From Janthinobacterium sp. B9-8 (GTDB taxonomy: Bacteria > Pseudomonadota > Gammaproteobacteria > Burkholderiales > Chitinibacteraceae): a DNA stretch of 64,000 nucleotides. The DNA is taken from positions 2,173,740 to 2,237,739 of the forward strand of contig NZ_CP014222.1 in the NCBI RefSeq assembly GCF_000969645.2. Direction: 5' to 3'. The translations under genes and the position numbers were made by a program. Under the pieces are notes generated by a model that was given only the letters and a program-made list of their open reading frames with translations, had not been told where the DNA came from and did no database searches. The stretch's first letter is position 1. Every line of letters starts with the position of its first letter. Positions 17,627 through 26,979 of the stretch are shown here, piece after piece.

Positions 17627-17643
17627 TTGATAATGATTATCAA
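17627..17643 (-). promoter_or_regulatory. Fur box upstream of the DUF2325 gene
   Basis: TTGATAAT-G-ATTATCAA is a perfect dyad with a 1-nt centre and closely fits the Fur consensus core (GATAATGATAATC). It lies in the divergent region shared with pntAA but is near the DUF2325 start (43 bp) and 412 bp from pntAA. Confidence 0.8.
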
Positions 17644-17740
17644 TAGCATTTTTATTACAAGCTACATGTAAGCAAATAGTCCTTCCTTAGTCCCTCCTCC
17701 AAGCCAAGGTCATAGACTGTCATGCTCTTTAAAAAAATCT

Positions 17741-17772
17741 AAATAAATCATCTAAATAAAGATGATTTATTT
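17741..17772. promoter_or_regulatory. 12-bp perfect inverted repeat in the pntAA upstream region
   Basis: AAATAAATCATC and its exact complement surround an 8-nt TAAATAAA spacer, about 285 bp before pntAA. The rest of the 470-bp gap between the DUF2325 gene and pntAA is A+T-rich and holds no gene I can support. Confidence 0.5.
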
Positions 17773-18055
17773 CATACAATCATTTGAAAACTGGCCATTC
17801 CAAGCAAGAAAATGCTCAAAAATTGGGTTACCTTAGTTGTAAACATAAGGTAAACAACTTATGAAAATGAGGGTTTATTAAGCTGTTTTCACGCTAAATA
17901 CAACACCTTCAAAGTAATTCATCATCCAACCCGATAAATTAATGTTGCACTGCGATAAGATCAAAAGCGGTCTTATTGACACAGACCAACACTAAGCCCG
18001 ACATAAGCCTCCATTGTTTGCCTATTGCCCCATCTATAACCATGAGGAAACAGAC

Positions 18056-19222
18056 ATGCTGATTGCCATTCCCGCCGAAGCTTATCCTGGGGAATTCCGG
18101 GTCGCTGCCACGCCGGAGACGATAAAAAAACTGATCAAAGCCGGGCATACAGTCAGAGTAGAAAGTAAGGCAGGCTTGCACGCCGCCATTAGCGATGCCG
18201 CCTATACCGAGGCTGGCGCAGAAATAGCATCGAACCCGGAAGCGCTTTATCAAGGCGCCCAACTTATTCTTAAAGTTCGTGCGCCCCAAATGCATGAACT
18301 TCCGCTCCTGCCCGACCATGCAGCCCTTATCGCTCTGTTTGATATTCATCGCTACGCCCACCTGGATGCGCTCAGCAGCAAGCACATCAGCGCCTATGCC
18401 TTAGAGCTGGTGCCGCGCATTACCCGCGCCCAGTCTATGGATGTTTTATCGTCCCAAGCCAATATTGCAGGCTATAGAGCGGTGCTGCTGGCCACGCAAT
18501 ACTATCCACGATTTATGCCGATGCTGATGACCGCCGCTGGCACAGTTAAACCCGCTCGTGTATTGATTTTGGGCGCGGGCGTGGCTGGCTTACAAGCCAT
18601 CGCCACCGCCAAGCGGCTCGGTGCGATTGTAGAAGTCTTTGATGTGCGCCCAGCCACCCGTGAACAGGTGGAATCCTTGGGCGGCAAGTTTATTGAAGTG
18701 CCGTTAAATGATGCCGAAAAAGCCGCCGCAGAAACTGCAGGGGGTTATGCCCGCGAGATGTCGGAAGACTACAAGCTGCGCCAAAGCGCGCTGATTGATC
18801 AACAAGCCCGACTTGCCGACATCATCATCAGCACAGCACAGATCCCTGGCAAAGCTGCGCCGGTATTGATCCCCGCAAACACTGTACTCGGCATGAAAGC
18901 AGGCTCGGTGATTATTGATCTGGCCGTGGATAGCGGTGGCAACTGCCCCTTATCCAAGGGCGGCGAAGTGGTGCATAGCGAAAACGGCGTGATTATTGTG
19001 GGGCACGGCAATCTGGCTAGCTTGCTAGCGGCAGATGCATCTGCGTTGTATGCCCGCAATATGCTGACTTTCCTCAGCCTTTTGCAAGATGCAGAGGGCG
19101 CTTATGCCCCGCACTTTGACGATGAAATCATCAAAGCCACGCTGATTAGCCATCAGGGCGAGCCTTTATTTGGCCAAGCGCCTACGCCCGCACACAACGT
19201 GACTCAAGCTCAAGCCGCTTGA
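18056..19222 (+). CDS. pntAA: NAD(P) transhydrogenase subunit alpha part 1 (PntAA)
   Basis: This is the NAD(H)-binding cytosolic domain I of proton-translocating transhydrogenase, 388 residues. MLIAIPAEAYPGEFRVAATPETIKKLIKAGH is the alanine dehydrogenase/PNT N-terminal fold, and RVLILGAGVAGLQAIATAKRLGAIVEVFDVRP is the Rossmann dinucleotide site. The enzyme moves hydride between NADH and NADP driven by the proton gradient. GAGGA precedes the ATG at 18056; the open frame before it has no ribosome site. The alpha subunit is split into two genes as in Rhodospirillum rubrum. Confidence 0.97.
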   Translation: MLIAIPAEAYPGEFRVAATPETIKKLIKAGHTVRVESKAGLHAAISDAAYTEAGAEIASNPEALYQGAQLILKVRAPQMHELPLLPDHAALIALFDIHRYAHLDALSSKHISAYALELVPRITRAQSMDVLSSQANIAGYRAVLLATQYYPRFMPMLMTAAGTVKPARVLILGAGVAGLQAIATAKRLGAIVEVFDVRPATREQVESLGGKFIEVPLNDAEKAAAETAGGYAREMSEDYKLRQSALIDQQARLADIIISTAQIPGKAAPVLIPANTVLGMKAGSVIIDLAVDSGGNCPLSKGGEVVHSENGVIIVGHGNLASLLAADASALYARNMLTFLSLLQDAEGAYAPHFDDEIIKATLISHQGEPLFGQAPTPAHNVTQAQAA

Positions 19223-19242
19223 TGTAAATCCTGCCTAGCACT

Positions 19243-19265
19243 GCGGCGGGTTTCACCCGCCCTAC
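19243..19265. repeat. Dispersed GTAGGGCGGGT palindromic repeat, copy B
   Basis: The minus strand reads GTAGGGCGGGTGAAACCCGC. It sits between pntAA and pntAB, just ahead of the pntAB ribosome site AAGGAG. Confidence 0.75.
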
Positions 19266-19286
19266 AAATGACTTAAGGAGTACGCG

Positions 19287-19634
19287 ATGTTTATTGAATC
19301 TGCCTCTGCCGTTGCAGAAGCAAGCAGCCACGCGCTGGCGGCTGATCCTTTTATTGGCAGCCTGACTATTTTTATTCTGGCTATTTTTGTGGGTTATCAC
19401 GTCGTCTGGAATGTGACGCCTGCCTTACATACCCCGCTCATGGCGGTGACTAACGCGATCAGCGGCATTATCGTCGTCGGGGCCATGCTGCAAGTGGTGG
19501 ATATCAATGCACAAGTCATCAGCGTGACCAGCATCTTGGGGGCGGTCGCGATTTTTCTGGCCAGTATTAATATCTTTGGCGGCTTTTTAGTCACGCAACG
19601 CATGCTAGCGATGTTTAAAAGGAAGGCCAAATAA
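19287..19634 (+). CDS. pntAB: NAD(P) transhydrogenase subunit alpha part 2 (PntAB)
   Basis: A 115-residue membrane protein with about four hydrophobic helices: [20 protein letters not shown], then [20 protein letters not shown], then [21 protein letters not shown]. These correspond to the membrane part of PntA. AAGGAG precedes the ATG, and its stop overlaps the pntB start (ATAATG), indicating translational coupling. Confidence 0.96.
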   Translation: MFIESASAVAEASSHALAADPFIGSLTIFILAIFVGYHVVWNVTPALHTPLMAVTNAISGIIVVGAMLQVVDINAQVISVTSILGAVAIFLASINIFGGFLVTQRMLAMFKRKAK

Positions 19635-21001
19635 TGCAAAACTTCACCGCCATCCTTTATTTAGTTTCCGCCGTGCTGTTTATCTTATCGCTTAAAGGCC
19701 TGTCTTCACCCCTCTCGGCAAGACGCGGCAATTTATTCGGCATGCTCGGCATGGCGATTGCCATCGTCACGTCGTTCTTTGTGGCCGATAAACCGGTGAT
19801 TTGGTTGATTTTAGCCGCCATGTCGGCAGGTGCCGTGGTCGGCGCTTACAAAGCCCGTACCGTCGCCATGACCGCCATGCCCGAGCTAGTTGCCGCCATG
19901 CATTCATTAGTCGGCTTATCTGCCGTCTTGATTGCTGTTGCGGCGATTTTCCATCTGGGCGTTAGCCACAGCAGCATTCAAAAAATCGAGCTATTTATTG
20001 GCGCATTTATTGGTGCCATCACCTTTAGCGCCTCGGTGATTGCCTACGGCAAGCTATCGGGAAAATTTGGCGCAAGGGCGATTAACTTTAAAGGCCAGCA
20101 TGGTTTAAATCTGGTACTCGCCCTTGCCATGCTGGGCTTTGGCACGCTATATGTGGTGAGCGATAGCCAATCTTCCTTTCTGATCATGGTAGGGATTGCA
20201 CTGGCGCTGGGTGTACTACTGATTATTCCCATTGGTGGTGCAGACATGCCCGTCGTGGTGTCGATGCTCAATTCCTATTCAGGCTGGGCGGCGGCAGGGA
20301 TTGGCTTTACGCTCAATAATCCGGTGCTAATTATTGCCGGAGCCTGCGTCGGCGCATCGGGAGCGATTTTGTCCTATATCATGTGCAAAGCCATGAATCG
20401 CTCGATTATCTCGGTGCTTTTAGGCGGCTTTGGTGCAGCTGTGGTGGCTAACGGGCCAGCGGGCTCTGCGCAAAAAAACTATCGCACCGGTAGCGCGGAT
20501 GATGCCGCTTTTCTGATGGAAAACGCAGAAAAAGTCATCATTGTGCCAGGCTACGGCCTAGCCGTTTCTCGTGCCCAACATGCTTTGCAAGAGCTGAGTG
20601 ATTTGCTTACCGCGCGCGGCGTAGACGTTCGCTACGCCATTCACCCTGTGGCTGGCCGCATGCCAGGGCATATGAATGTGCTGCTCGCAGAAGCCGAAGT
20701 GCCTTACGACAAAGTGGTGGAGATGGAAGAAATCAACAGCGAGTTTTCTACCGCCGATGTGGTACTGATTATTGGCGCAAATGATGTGGTCAACCCTGCA
20801 GCTAAAAACGATCCGGCCAGCCCGATTTACGGCATGCCGATTTTAGAAGCCTATAAAGCCAAAACAGTGATGGTGGTCAAACGCTCGATGAACGCAGGCT
20901 ACGCCGGGCTAGATAACGATTTGTTTTATATGGACAGAACCATGATGGTGTTTGGCGACGCTAAAAAGGTCGTTGAGCAGATGTTGCAGGCGGTGCATTA
21001 A
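19634..21001 (+). CDS. pntB: NAD(P) transhydrogenase subunit beta (PntB)
   Basis: A 455-residue protein: about nine N-terminal membrane helices and a C-terminal NADP(H)-binding domain III (KVIIVPGYGLAVSRAQHALQEL, then IHPVAGRMPGHMNVLLAEAEVPYDKV and VLIIGANDVVNPAAKNDPASPIYGMP). Length is standard (about 460). It completes the PntAA-AB-B complex in the cytoplasmic membrane. Confidence 0.97.
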   Translation: MQNFTAILYLVSAVLFILSLKGLSSPLSARRGNLFGMLGMAIAIVTSFFVADKPVIWLILAAMSAGAVVGAYKARTVAMTAMPELVAAMHSLVGLSAVLIAVAAIFHLGVSHSSIQKIELFIGAFIGAITFSASVIAYGKLSGKFGARAINFKGQHGLNLVLALAMLGFGTLYVVSDSQSSFLIMVGIALALGVLLIIPIGGADMPVVVSMLNSYSGWAAAGIGFTLNNPVLIIAGACVGASGAILSYIMCKAMNRSIISVLLGGFGAAVVANGPAGSAQKNYRTGSADDAAFLMENAEKVIIVPGYGLAVSRAQHALQELSDLLTARGVDVRYAIHPVAGRMPGHMNVLLAEAEVPYDKVVEMEEINSEFSTADVVLIIGANDVVNPAAKNDPASPIYGMPILEAYKAKTVMVVKRSMNAGYAGLDNDLFYMDRTMMVFGDAKKVVEQMLQAVH

Positions 21002-21004
21002 GCG

Positions 21005-21036
21005 ATTGCGAGGTATTGAAATACTTCGCAATTTTC
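21005..21036 (+). terminator. Hairpin directly after pntB
   Basis: ATTGCGAGGTATT pairs with AATACTTCGCAAT (one mismatch), followed by TTTTC, beginning 4 bp past the pntB stop. Confidence 0.65.
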
Positions 21037-21056
21037 AGTTTTAAGCTTCGTCAGCC

Positions 21057-21155
21057 AAACCTTGAACCACAGAATAAAACGAGGACACAGAGTGCCACAA
21101 CCGCTTAAGCCTCATTTCTCTCTGTGCTCTCTGTGTCATCGAGGGTTCAAGGTTT
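21057..21155. repeat. Dispersed ACACAGAG-type inverted repeat, copy 1
   Basis: Outer 12-bp perfect arms AAACCTTGAACC / GGTTCAAGGTTT enclose inner arms GACACAGAG / CTCTGTGTC. The inner parts resemble the element at 39940-40062. Confidence 0.7.
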
Positions 21156-21214
21156 AGCTCTCTATCAAGGCAAGCTGAAGAATCTTGTTAATCAGAAACC
21201 ACTAACCAGCAAAT

Positions 21215-21248
21215 AAAAACGGCCCAGAAAATCATCTGGGCCGTTTTT
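21215..21248. terminator. Bidirectional terminator between pntB and the DAACS symporter
   Basis: AAAAACGGCCCAG / CTGGGCCGTTTTT, 13-bp perfect stem with an 8-nt loop and A/T runs on both sides, between convergent genes. Confidence 0.9.
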
Positions 21249-21265
21249 TTGTAACGCTCAAACCA

Positions 21266-22576
21266 TCAAACCGTCACAGGCTTATCCAAAACCGGCGCAG
21301 GTTGAGCCACTCCTTCTGGCTCTGCCTCTTCCGGTAAGACATCCTGCTCTTCGCCCAGCTCGTTTTCCCATTTGCAAACCACACCGGTTGCCACGGCATT
21401 GCCGAGTACATTGGTAGCGGAACGGCCCATATCTAGGAAGTGATCTACACCGAGGATCAGCAAGAGACCCGCTTCAGGAATATTAAACTGTGACAGGGTT
21501 GCGGCAATCACCACCAAAGAAGCACGTGGTACGCCGGCCATGCCTTTTGATGTCAGCATCAAAATCAGCAACATCATGATTTGTTGCATCAGTGTCAGCT
21601 CAATGCCGTAAGCCTGAGCAATAAACAAAGTGGCAAAGGTGCAATACATCATCGAGCCATCAAGGTTAAACGAGTAACCAATTGGCAAGACAAAACTGGA
21701 TATTTTCTTATTACAGCCAAATTTTTCCAGCTGCTCGAGCGTTTGCGGATAAGCCGCTTCGCTGCTTGCCGTGGTAAAGGCCAACAAGATTGCCCCGCGA
21801 ATGCGGCGCAACAGACCAAATACACGCGTTCTCAGGAAAACAAAGCCCAGTAAAGTAATCACGCACCACAGAGCAAAAATACTTGCGTAAAAACCGACCA
21901 CAAACTTGCCATAGACCGCCAGCACTTCAATCCCCTCCTTGGCAATCACGGCAGCCATCGCGGCAAAAACGGCCACGGGTGCAAAATTCATGATGTAGGT
22001 GGTGATTTTAAGCATGACATGCGCAACCACGTCGATCACATCAATCAAGGGTGTGGCCCGCTCGCCCAAAGCCGCGCCTGCTACACCAAAGAACAGAGAG
22101 AACACTACGATTTGCAGAATTTCATTCTTTGCCATTGCATCAAAAATGCTGGTTGGGAAAGCATGATGCAAAAAGTCTTTTAAATTCATTGCCCCTTTTG
22201 CGATACCGCTTTCGGCGCCAACTGCAGGTAAAGCCAAGTTCAGGCCAACACCCGGCTCCAGCACGGTCACCATCACCAAACCCAATACTAATGATGTAAG
22301 CGACATAAACATAAACCAGCCCATGGTCTTTAAACCAATCCGGCCAATTGCACCGCTATCACCCATTCTGGCAATACCCACCACCAGGGTCGAAAACACC
22401 AGTGGCGCAATAATCATTTTGATAAGACGTAGAAAAATATCACTGAGCAGCGATATGTAAGAGGCAAAAGAAACAAGGGATGCAGAATTATCCGCATATT
22501 GATTCACTGCATAGCCACAGATAATCCCCAGCACCATGGCGAGGATAATAAACAAGGTTAAATTTTTAGACTGCAT
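21266..22576 (-). CDS. Dicarboxylate/amino acid:cation symporter (DAACS family)
   Basis: This 436-residue transporter belongs to the glutamate/C4-dicarboxylate symporters (GltP/DctA type). Around eight membrane helices are visible. Signature pieces are FLRLIKMIIAPLVFSTLVVGIA (TM2-3), the hairpin AFTTASSEAAYPQTLEQLEKFG, SFVLPIGYSFNLDGSMMY and FLDMGRSATNVLGNAVATGVV. The serine-rich TTASSEAAYP hairpin and the NxDG motif shape the substrate and sodium/proton sites. The ATG at 22576 has AAGGG upstream; 29 more in-frame codons exist but lack a site. It could carry glutamate, aspartate or C4 acids. Confidence 0.9.
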   Translation of the reverse strand: MQSKNLTLFIILAMVLGIICGYAVNQYADNSASLVSFASYISLLSDIFLRLIKMIIAPLVFSTLVVGIARMGDSGAIGRIGLKTMGWFMFMSLTSLVLGLVMVTVLEPGVGLNLALPAVGAESGIAKGAMNLKDFLHHAFPTSIFDAMAKNEILQIVVFSLFFGVAGAALGERATPLIDVIDVVAHVMLKITTYIMNFAPVAVFAAMAAVIAKEGIEVLAVYGKFVVGFYASIFALWCVITLLGFVFLRTRVFGLLRRIRGAILLAFTTASSEAAYPQTLEQLEKFGCNKKISSFVLPIGYSFNLDGSMMYCTFATLFIAQAYGIELTLMQQIMMLLILMLTSKGMAGVPRASLVVIAATLSQFNIPEAGLLLILGVDHFLDMGRSATNVLGNAVATGVVCKWENELGEEQDVLPEEAEPEGVAQPAPVLDKPVTV

Positions 22577-22881
22577 AAAAGCCCTTTGTACTCTTACTAA
22601 GTAAACCAGTACAAAAACGGAGCACCACGGGAGTATATAAAACCCATGGTTTGATGCCCCCACCTTTTGAAGAGGTAGAAATGAGCGACCCCATTTAGAT
22701 CTGAAACTTACTTAATTTTCTATTTTTAATCGGTGAAACGTTCTCATTCTCACCATGCGTCTTAAATTTCACGCCATTACACCGCAAGTCTTACTTGCAC
22801 GCATGTGCAATATTTACATAGAGAGAAGTTAAGCGGCCGTTTCAGGCAATTCAATCCTACTGAAACATGCCGCCAAAACAC
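22577..22881. other. 305-bp gap between the DAACS symporter and mdtH
   Basis: No gene is visible. The right half has two overlapping dyads, GCAAGT-CTT-ACTTGC (22784-22798) and TTGCAC-GCAT-GTGCAA (22795-22810), about 220 bp ahead of the symporter start; they could be operator half-sites. TATATACT near 22635 (minus strand) is a possible -10 without a good -35. Confidence 0.35.
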
Positions 22882-24096
22882 TTATACAGACTGGGCTTTT
22901 AGCCAGTGCCAAAGCATTTTATGGGAAGGAAAAAATTGCTTATACAAACCCAGCAGCGTTACACACCCGATCAGAGCCAATACCAGCCAGGGCAAGCTTG
23001 GCATATTTAAGCTACGTGCATGATCCAGCAAAAAACCACCGCCGGTATAGCCAAACAGCCCGCCTACAGCCAGCCCCATACGCCCCATGCCCATATAGCT
23101 GGCGCGTGCTTTTGGCTGCGCATAGCTGGCTAACAAGGCCTCTCTGGCAGGCTCTGTAATTAAAGTGCCCAAATAGAAAAATGCCAGTACCACAAAAGCG
23201 CCCACAACCCCAGTGACCAAGACCATTGCGGCCATACTAACCGTCATCAACGTAATGCCTGCCAAGACCCGCACTTGTAAGCTAAAGTAGCGCTCCCCCA
23301 AGCGGGCCAGAGGATAAAGTAAGCACAATGCAAGCATAGCATCAAGGGTATACATCCAGCCCACGGCTTGCGCAGTGCCTGCTAACTGCTTTATCACCAC
23401 TGGCAGGAGCAACATAATCTGCACACAGAGCACGTAATAGCCGCTCAAGGTAAACACAAACAAGAGAAAAGGTTTATCCGCCAAAACCACACGAATCGCC
23501 GTTAATGCTGCCGTACGTTTGGCCGCCACGCGATAAGCAGGCAAAAGTACCGCGTTGACCAGAGCAGCCAAAACAAATACCGCAGCCCCTCCCATCGCCA
23601 CCCAGTAAAAATCAAAAGCCAGCAACCACGATCCAAACAAAGCCCCCACCATGGCTGCGGCACTCTCCTGCATCATCAGCAGCGAATAAAAACGATTGCG
23701 CTCATGCGGGCGAGTCAGCTTAATAATCAGAGCGCTCCTTGGCGGATCAAACAAAGTGCCACCAAGACCTGATAAAACACAGGAAAAAACCAAAATACTA
23801 GGATGAGTCGCCAGCGCCATCACCGCAAAGCCAGCGGCGCGCAGCAACATGCCAGACACAATTAATGGCTTGGCCCCAAAGCGATCCGCTAAAGAGCCGC
23901 CCAACAGGCCCAAGCCCTGCTGCGACAATTGCCTTATCCCCAAAGCCAGCCCCACTGCCGCAGCGGCCCAACCCAACTGATCGACAAAATGCAGGCTAAT
24001 CAGTGGAAAAACCAGAAAAAAACCGCAAACAACCAACATATTGTCCAGCATAATAAAACGCCGCCCCAGCCGCCTTGCCCGCTCTGCCCCAGCCAT
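22882..24096 (-). CDS. mdtH: Multidrug efflux MFS transporter MdtH
   Basis: The 404-residue protein follows E. coli MdtH (402 aa) closely: [68 protein letters not shown] (MFS loop motif) and [23 protein letters not shown]. Twelve membrane helices are expected. GGGAG precedes the ATG at 24096. It is transcribed divergently from a LysR gene 93 bp away, which probably controls it. Confidence 0.93.
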   Translation of the reverse strand: MAGAERARRLGRRFIMLDNMLVVCGFFLVFPLISLHFVDQLGWAAAAVGLALGIRQLSQQGLGLLGGSLADRFGAKPLIVSGMLLRAAGFAVMALATHPSILVFSCVLSGLGGTLFDPPRSALIIKLTRPHERNRFYSLLMMQESAAAMVGALFGSWLLAFDFYWVAMGGAAVFVLAALVNAVLLPAYRVAAKRTAALTAIRVVLADKPFLLFVFTLSGYYVLCVQIMLLLPVVIKQLAGTAQAVGWMYTLDAMLALCLLYPLARLGERYFSLQVRVLAGITLMTVSMAAMVLVTGVVGAFVVLAFFYLGTLITEPAREALLASYAQPKARASYMGMGRMGLAVGGLFGYTGGGFLLDHARSLNMPSLPWLVLALIGCVTLLGLYKQFFPSHKMLWHWLKAQSV

Positions 24097-24189
24097 TTTG
24101 CATCTCCCTTCATGATTAATGCATATTCTCAACTGTGGCCAGTTATTATAGAAGCCGTGAACTGCTAATATTTAATATGGATTTTACTT

Positions 24190-25077
24190 ATGGCTCTGAA
24201 TATTGATGATTTGCAATTACTGATCGATATTGTGGCCTGTGGCAGCTTTAGTCAGGCAGCAGCAAGGCGCAGCTGGTCTCAGCCCCAAGTCAGCCAACGC
24301 GTCAGCTTGCTCGAAGCCGATATTGGCGCGCAATTATTTCAACGCCACCGCCGAGGCGTGATTCCCACCGCGGCTTGCCTGTCTTTTTTGCCCGCTGTAC
24401 AAGAAGCACTGGCCGCGCTGGAAGCAGGCAGAACAGCCATCCAGGGCGCACCAGCCCTACCCAGAATGACGCTCGCCTGCATGCCCTCTTTAGCTTCTGT
24501 GGTATTTGGCCCTATCTTGGTGGCCCTTGCCAAAGCACCGATGGAAATCCGCTGCAGCACCGATCACTCGCAAACCATTATGGAAAACCTGCTCAGCGGC
24601 AAGGCGCAGCTGGGCTTTATCATCAAATGCCCCGCCGTGGCTGGCATCCAAATGGAGCGCATCTGGCGATCGCCGATTATTGCCGTAGTGCATAAACGCC
24701 ACCCTCTGGCCAAATCTGGCCAGCTAGTACTAACCGATATCGCCAACGAGCAATTAGCACCACAGTTTTGGGGTGATGGCTGTGATCAGCTGATTAGCCA
24801 GCTACGCAGCTTACGTAGCGTAAGCGGCCCCATTCACGCCATTCAGCCCGCCAGCGCCGCGCGTGAAATGGCAATGGAGCATGGTTTTTTAACTTTTATG
24901 CCCGAAGTGGCCGTAAAACGGGATTTACGCGAAGGGCGGCTGATTAAGCTAAACATCAGCGATTTGCCGCTTTGGGAATGGGAAGTGATGATGGCCTGGC
25001 GTAGCGGCAAGCGTGCAGATATAAGCAAGCAGCGGGTGATTGATACGGTCAGGGCGATGGCGCCAGATTGGGCCTAA
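24190..25077 (+). CDS. LysR-family transcriptional regulator (divergent to mdtH)
   Basis: A 295-residue LysR protein: the N-terminal winged helix MALNIDDLQLLIDIVACGSFSQAAARRSWSQPQVSQRVSLLEADIGAQLFQRHRRG, then a periplasmic-binding-like effector domain (about 90-290). Its divergent, 93-bp spacing with mdtH is the classic LysR arrangement and suggests it regulates that efflux gene. The effector is unknown. Confidence 0.88.
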   Translation: MALNIDDLQLLIDIVACGSFSQAAARRSWSQPQVSQRVSLLEADIGAQLFQRHRRGVIPTAACLSFLPAVQEALAALEAGRTAIQGAPALPRMTLACMPSLASVVFGPILVALAKAPMEIRCSTDHSQTIMENLLSGKAQLGFIIKCPAVAGIQMERIWRSPIIAVVHKRHPLAKSGQLVLTDIANEQLAPQFWGDGCDQLISQLRSLRSVSGPIHAIQPASAAREMAMEHGFLTFMPEVAVKRDLREGRLIKLNISDLPLWEWEVMMAWRSGKRADISKQRVIDTVRAMAPDWA

Positions 25078-25113
25078 GCCGCTAAATTAACCTAGACAGC
25101 ACAGGCCCCACTA

Positions 25114-25665
25114 TTATTTTTCAACAGCAAGACGTATTTTTTCTATATCTACGGTGTTTAAATACTTTGGAATATTGGTCCACATTGAATGATAGCCATA
25201 AGCCCCATTCATTAATTCCTCCAAAGCCTGCTCTTTGCTCCAGCCCTGATAAAGAATGCGGTACATGGCCGAAATCAAACCGGTACGATCAGCACCATGT
25301 AGGCAATGCAATAAAACAGGCGCCTCTGCCTGTTTTATTGCACGTAAAACAGCAATCACGTCTTTATCTTCAATATCCCAGGTATTCATCGGCACACGAA
25401 CAGATTTCAGGCTTGTATTCTTTAATATTTTTTGATCAGAATGAAAAGCCCGCAAACTCACCACCGTTTTCACACCTAAAGACTGAATCAAGGCCACATC
25501 TTTAACATCCAGCTGAGCGCTGCGATAAAACTCGGGTGTTACCCTGAATAAATTGACCGAATGCTCAATAGGCGTCGCCCACTCGGCTTTACGTGCTGGC
25601 TCCACAGCATAGGCAGGCAAAACCAATAACATCACCATCAATAATTTAAATACCGCATTGAACAT
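25114..25665 (-). CDS. Exported tyrosine/dual-specificity-type phosphatase
   Basis: A 183-residue protein with a Sec signal (MFNAVFKLLMVMLLVLPAYA) and the Cys-based phosphatase P-loop HCLHGADRTG (nucleophile Cys121, Arg127). Upstream RSAQLDVKDVALIQSLGVKTVVSLR is the entry region of such bacterial DSP-like phosphatases. It should act in the periplasm; the substrate may be a protein, lipid phosphate or phosphosugar. AAAGG precedes the start. It lies 31 bp after the MGDG-synthase-like gene on the same strand, so the pair may form an operon acting on lipid or glycan. Confidence 0.8.
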   Translation of the reverse strand: MFNAVFKLLMVMLLVLPAYAVEPARKAEWATPIEHSVNLFRVTPEFYRSAQLDVKDVALIQSLGVKTVVSLRAFHSDQKILKNTSLKSVRVPMNTWDIEDKDVIAVLRAIKQAEAPVLLHCLHGADRTGLISAMYRILYQGWSKEQALEELMNGAYGYHSMWTNIPKYLNTVDIEKIRLAVEK

Positions 25666-25696
25666 TACTCAGCCTTTCTTAAAAGAAAAATAAAAT

Positions 25697-26821
25697 TTAT
25701 GGCCGTTGGGCCAACACCGTATCAAGCACCTGCTGGCCTGCGGCAGGCCGCCCCAAAGCGCGTGCTTTTATGCTCATTTCAGCAAGCTTGGCAGGGTTGT
25801 CTAATAAATACCGAATCCGATACTCCAAAGTCACCGCATCAAATGCCTTCAAGGCCACACCTTGCTCTAGTAAGAAATCCGCATTGCGCTCTTCCTGCCC
25901 CGGAATCGGTGCATTCACAATCATCGGCAACCCCATCGCCAGGCATTCAGAAGTAGTCAGGCCACCGGGCTTAGTCACCACCAAATCCGCACATACCATC
26001 AGCCGCTCTACTTTATCGGTAAAGCCTTGTGGTAAAACGCGGCCCGAATAGCGCAGAGACAATGCCTGCAATGCCGCCAAAGCCGCCTCATTTTTACCCG
26101 CCATCGCGATCAGCTGAAAATCTCCTTCCATTGCCAATAACCTTGCCGCAATCGCATCCAGGCTACCCAAGCCTGCACCGCCGCCCATTAATAAAATGGT
26201 CGTGCGTTTGCCATCTAAGCCAAACTCGGCAGCGCATTGCTCGCGGCTGGCTACAGCAGTAAAACTTGGCATAATTGGTATGCCTGTTACGCTAATTTTT
26301 TCAGCTGCAATGCCTTGCGCCTGCATGCGGAAAGCCACCTCATCATTTGCAGCAAAATACCCTGCCATCCCCTCGTGTACCCACATTCGGTGCAAATCAA
26401 AATCAGTCACCTGCACCCACACAGGGCAATTTAATACTTCTTTTTTGAGCTGCCTGGATAAAATCTCGGCGGGCAAAAAATGAGTGCAAATAATGGCATC
26501 CGGGTTAAATGCCGTTATTTCTTTTAATAGTGCACGCGCATTCATCCGCTCTAGTTTTTGCCGCAATTTTTCTATTGAGCTGTCAACCTGAGCATCATTG
26601 CTAAAGTTATATAAATATCCCCATAGCGCAGGTGCTTTATTCACCAATTTAATATAAAAATCGGTATATATTTTTCTAAACCCTGCCGTTACATATTGCA
26701 TCACATCTAAATGCAGCACTTCCAGATGGGCATCGCCGATATTTGCATAAGCGCGAATGGCCTCAGCCGCACGCACATGCCCGGCACCAGCAGAAACACT
26801 CAGTAATAATATTTTTTGCAT
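25697..26821 (-). CDS. MGDG-synthase-like glycosyltransferase (GT28 family)
   Basis: A 374-residue GT-B protein. MQKILLLSVSAGAGHVRAAEAIRAY matches the N-terminal MGDG_synth domain (GAGH loop), and the C-terminal half carries TTILLMGGGAGLGSLDAI and VVTKPGGLTTSECLAMGLPMIV, the nucleotide-sugar site of GT28 enzymes. It likely adds a sugar to diacylglycerol or another lipid at the inner membrane. The start is uncertain: ATG 26821 fits the family but has no clear ribosome site, and a GTG lies five codons upstream. Confidence 0.8.
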   Translation of the reverse strand: MQKILLLSVSAGAGHVRAAEAIRAYANIGDAHLEVLHLDVMQYVTAGFRKIYTDFYIKLVNKAPALWGYLYNFSNDAQVDSSIEKLRQKLERMNARALLKEITAFNPDAIICTHFLPAEILSRQLKKEVLNCPVWVQVTDFDLHRMWVHEGMAGYFAANDEVAFRMQAQGIAAEKISVTGIPIMPSFTAVASREQCAAEFGLDGKRTTILLMGGGAGLGSLDAIAARLLAMEGDFQLIAMAGKNEAALAALQALSLRYSGRVLPQGFTDKVERLMVCADLVVTKPGGLTTSECLAMGLPMIVNAPIPGQEERNADFLLEQGVALKAFDAVTLEYRIRYLLDNPAKLAEMSIKARALGRPAAGQQVLDTVLAQRP

Positions 26822-26979
26822 AGGTTTAAGAAACACTGATTAAAAAAACAGAATAACGAGCATAGCACTTTAAAAGTACTGCTGCGAATAATCACTACAC
26901 TCTATAAAAAAAGTGAAATTAAAGAAAAACCATGCGTATCATTTTTTTACAATCTAAAAGCTCGCCTAGGCCGGGCCAA

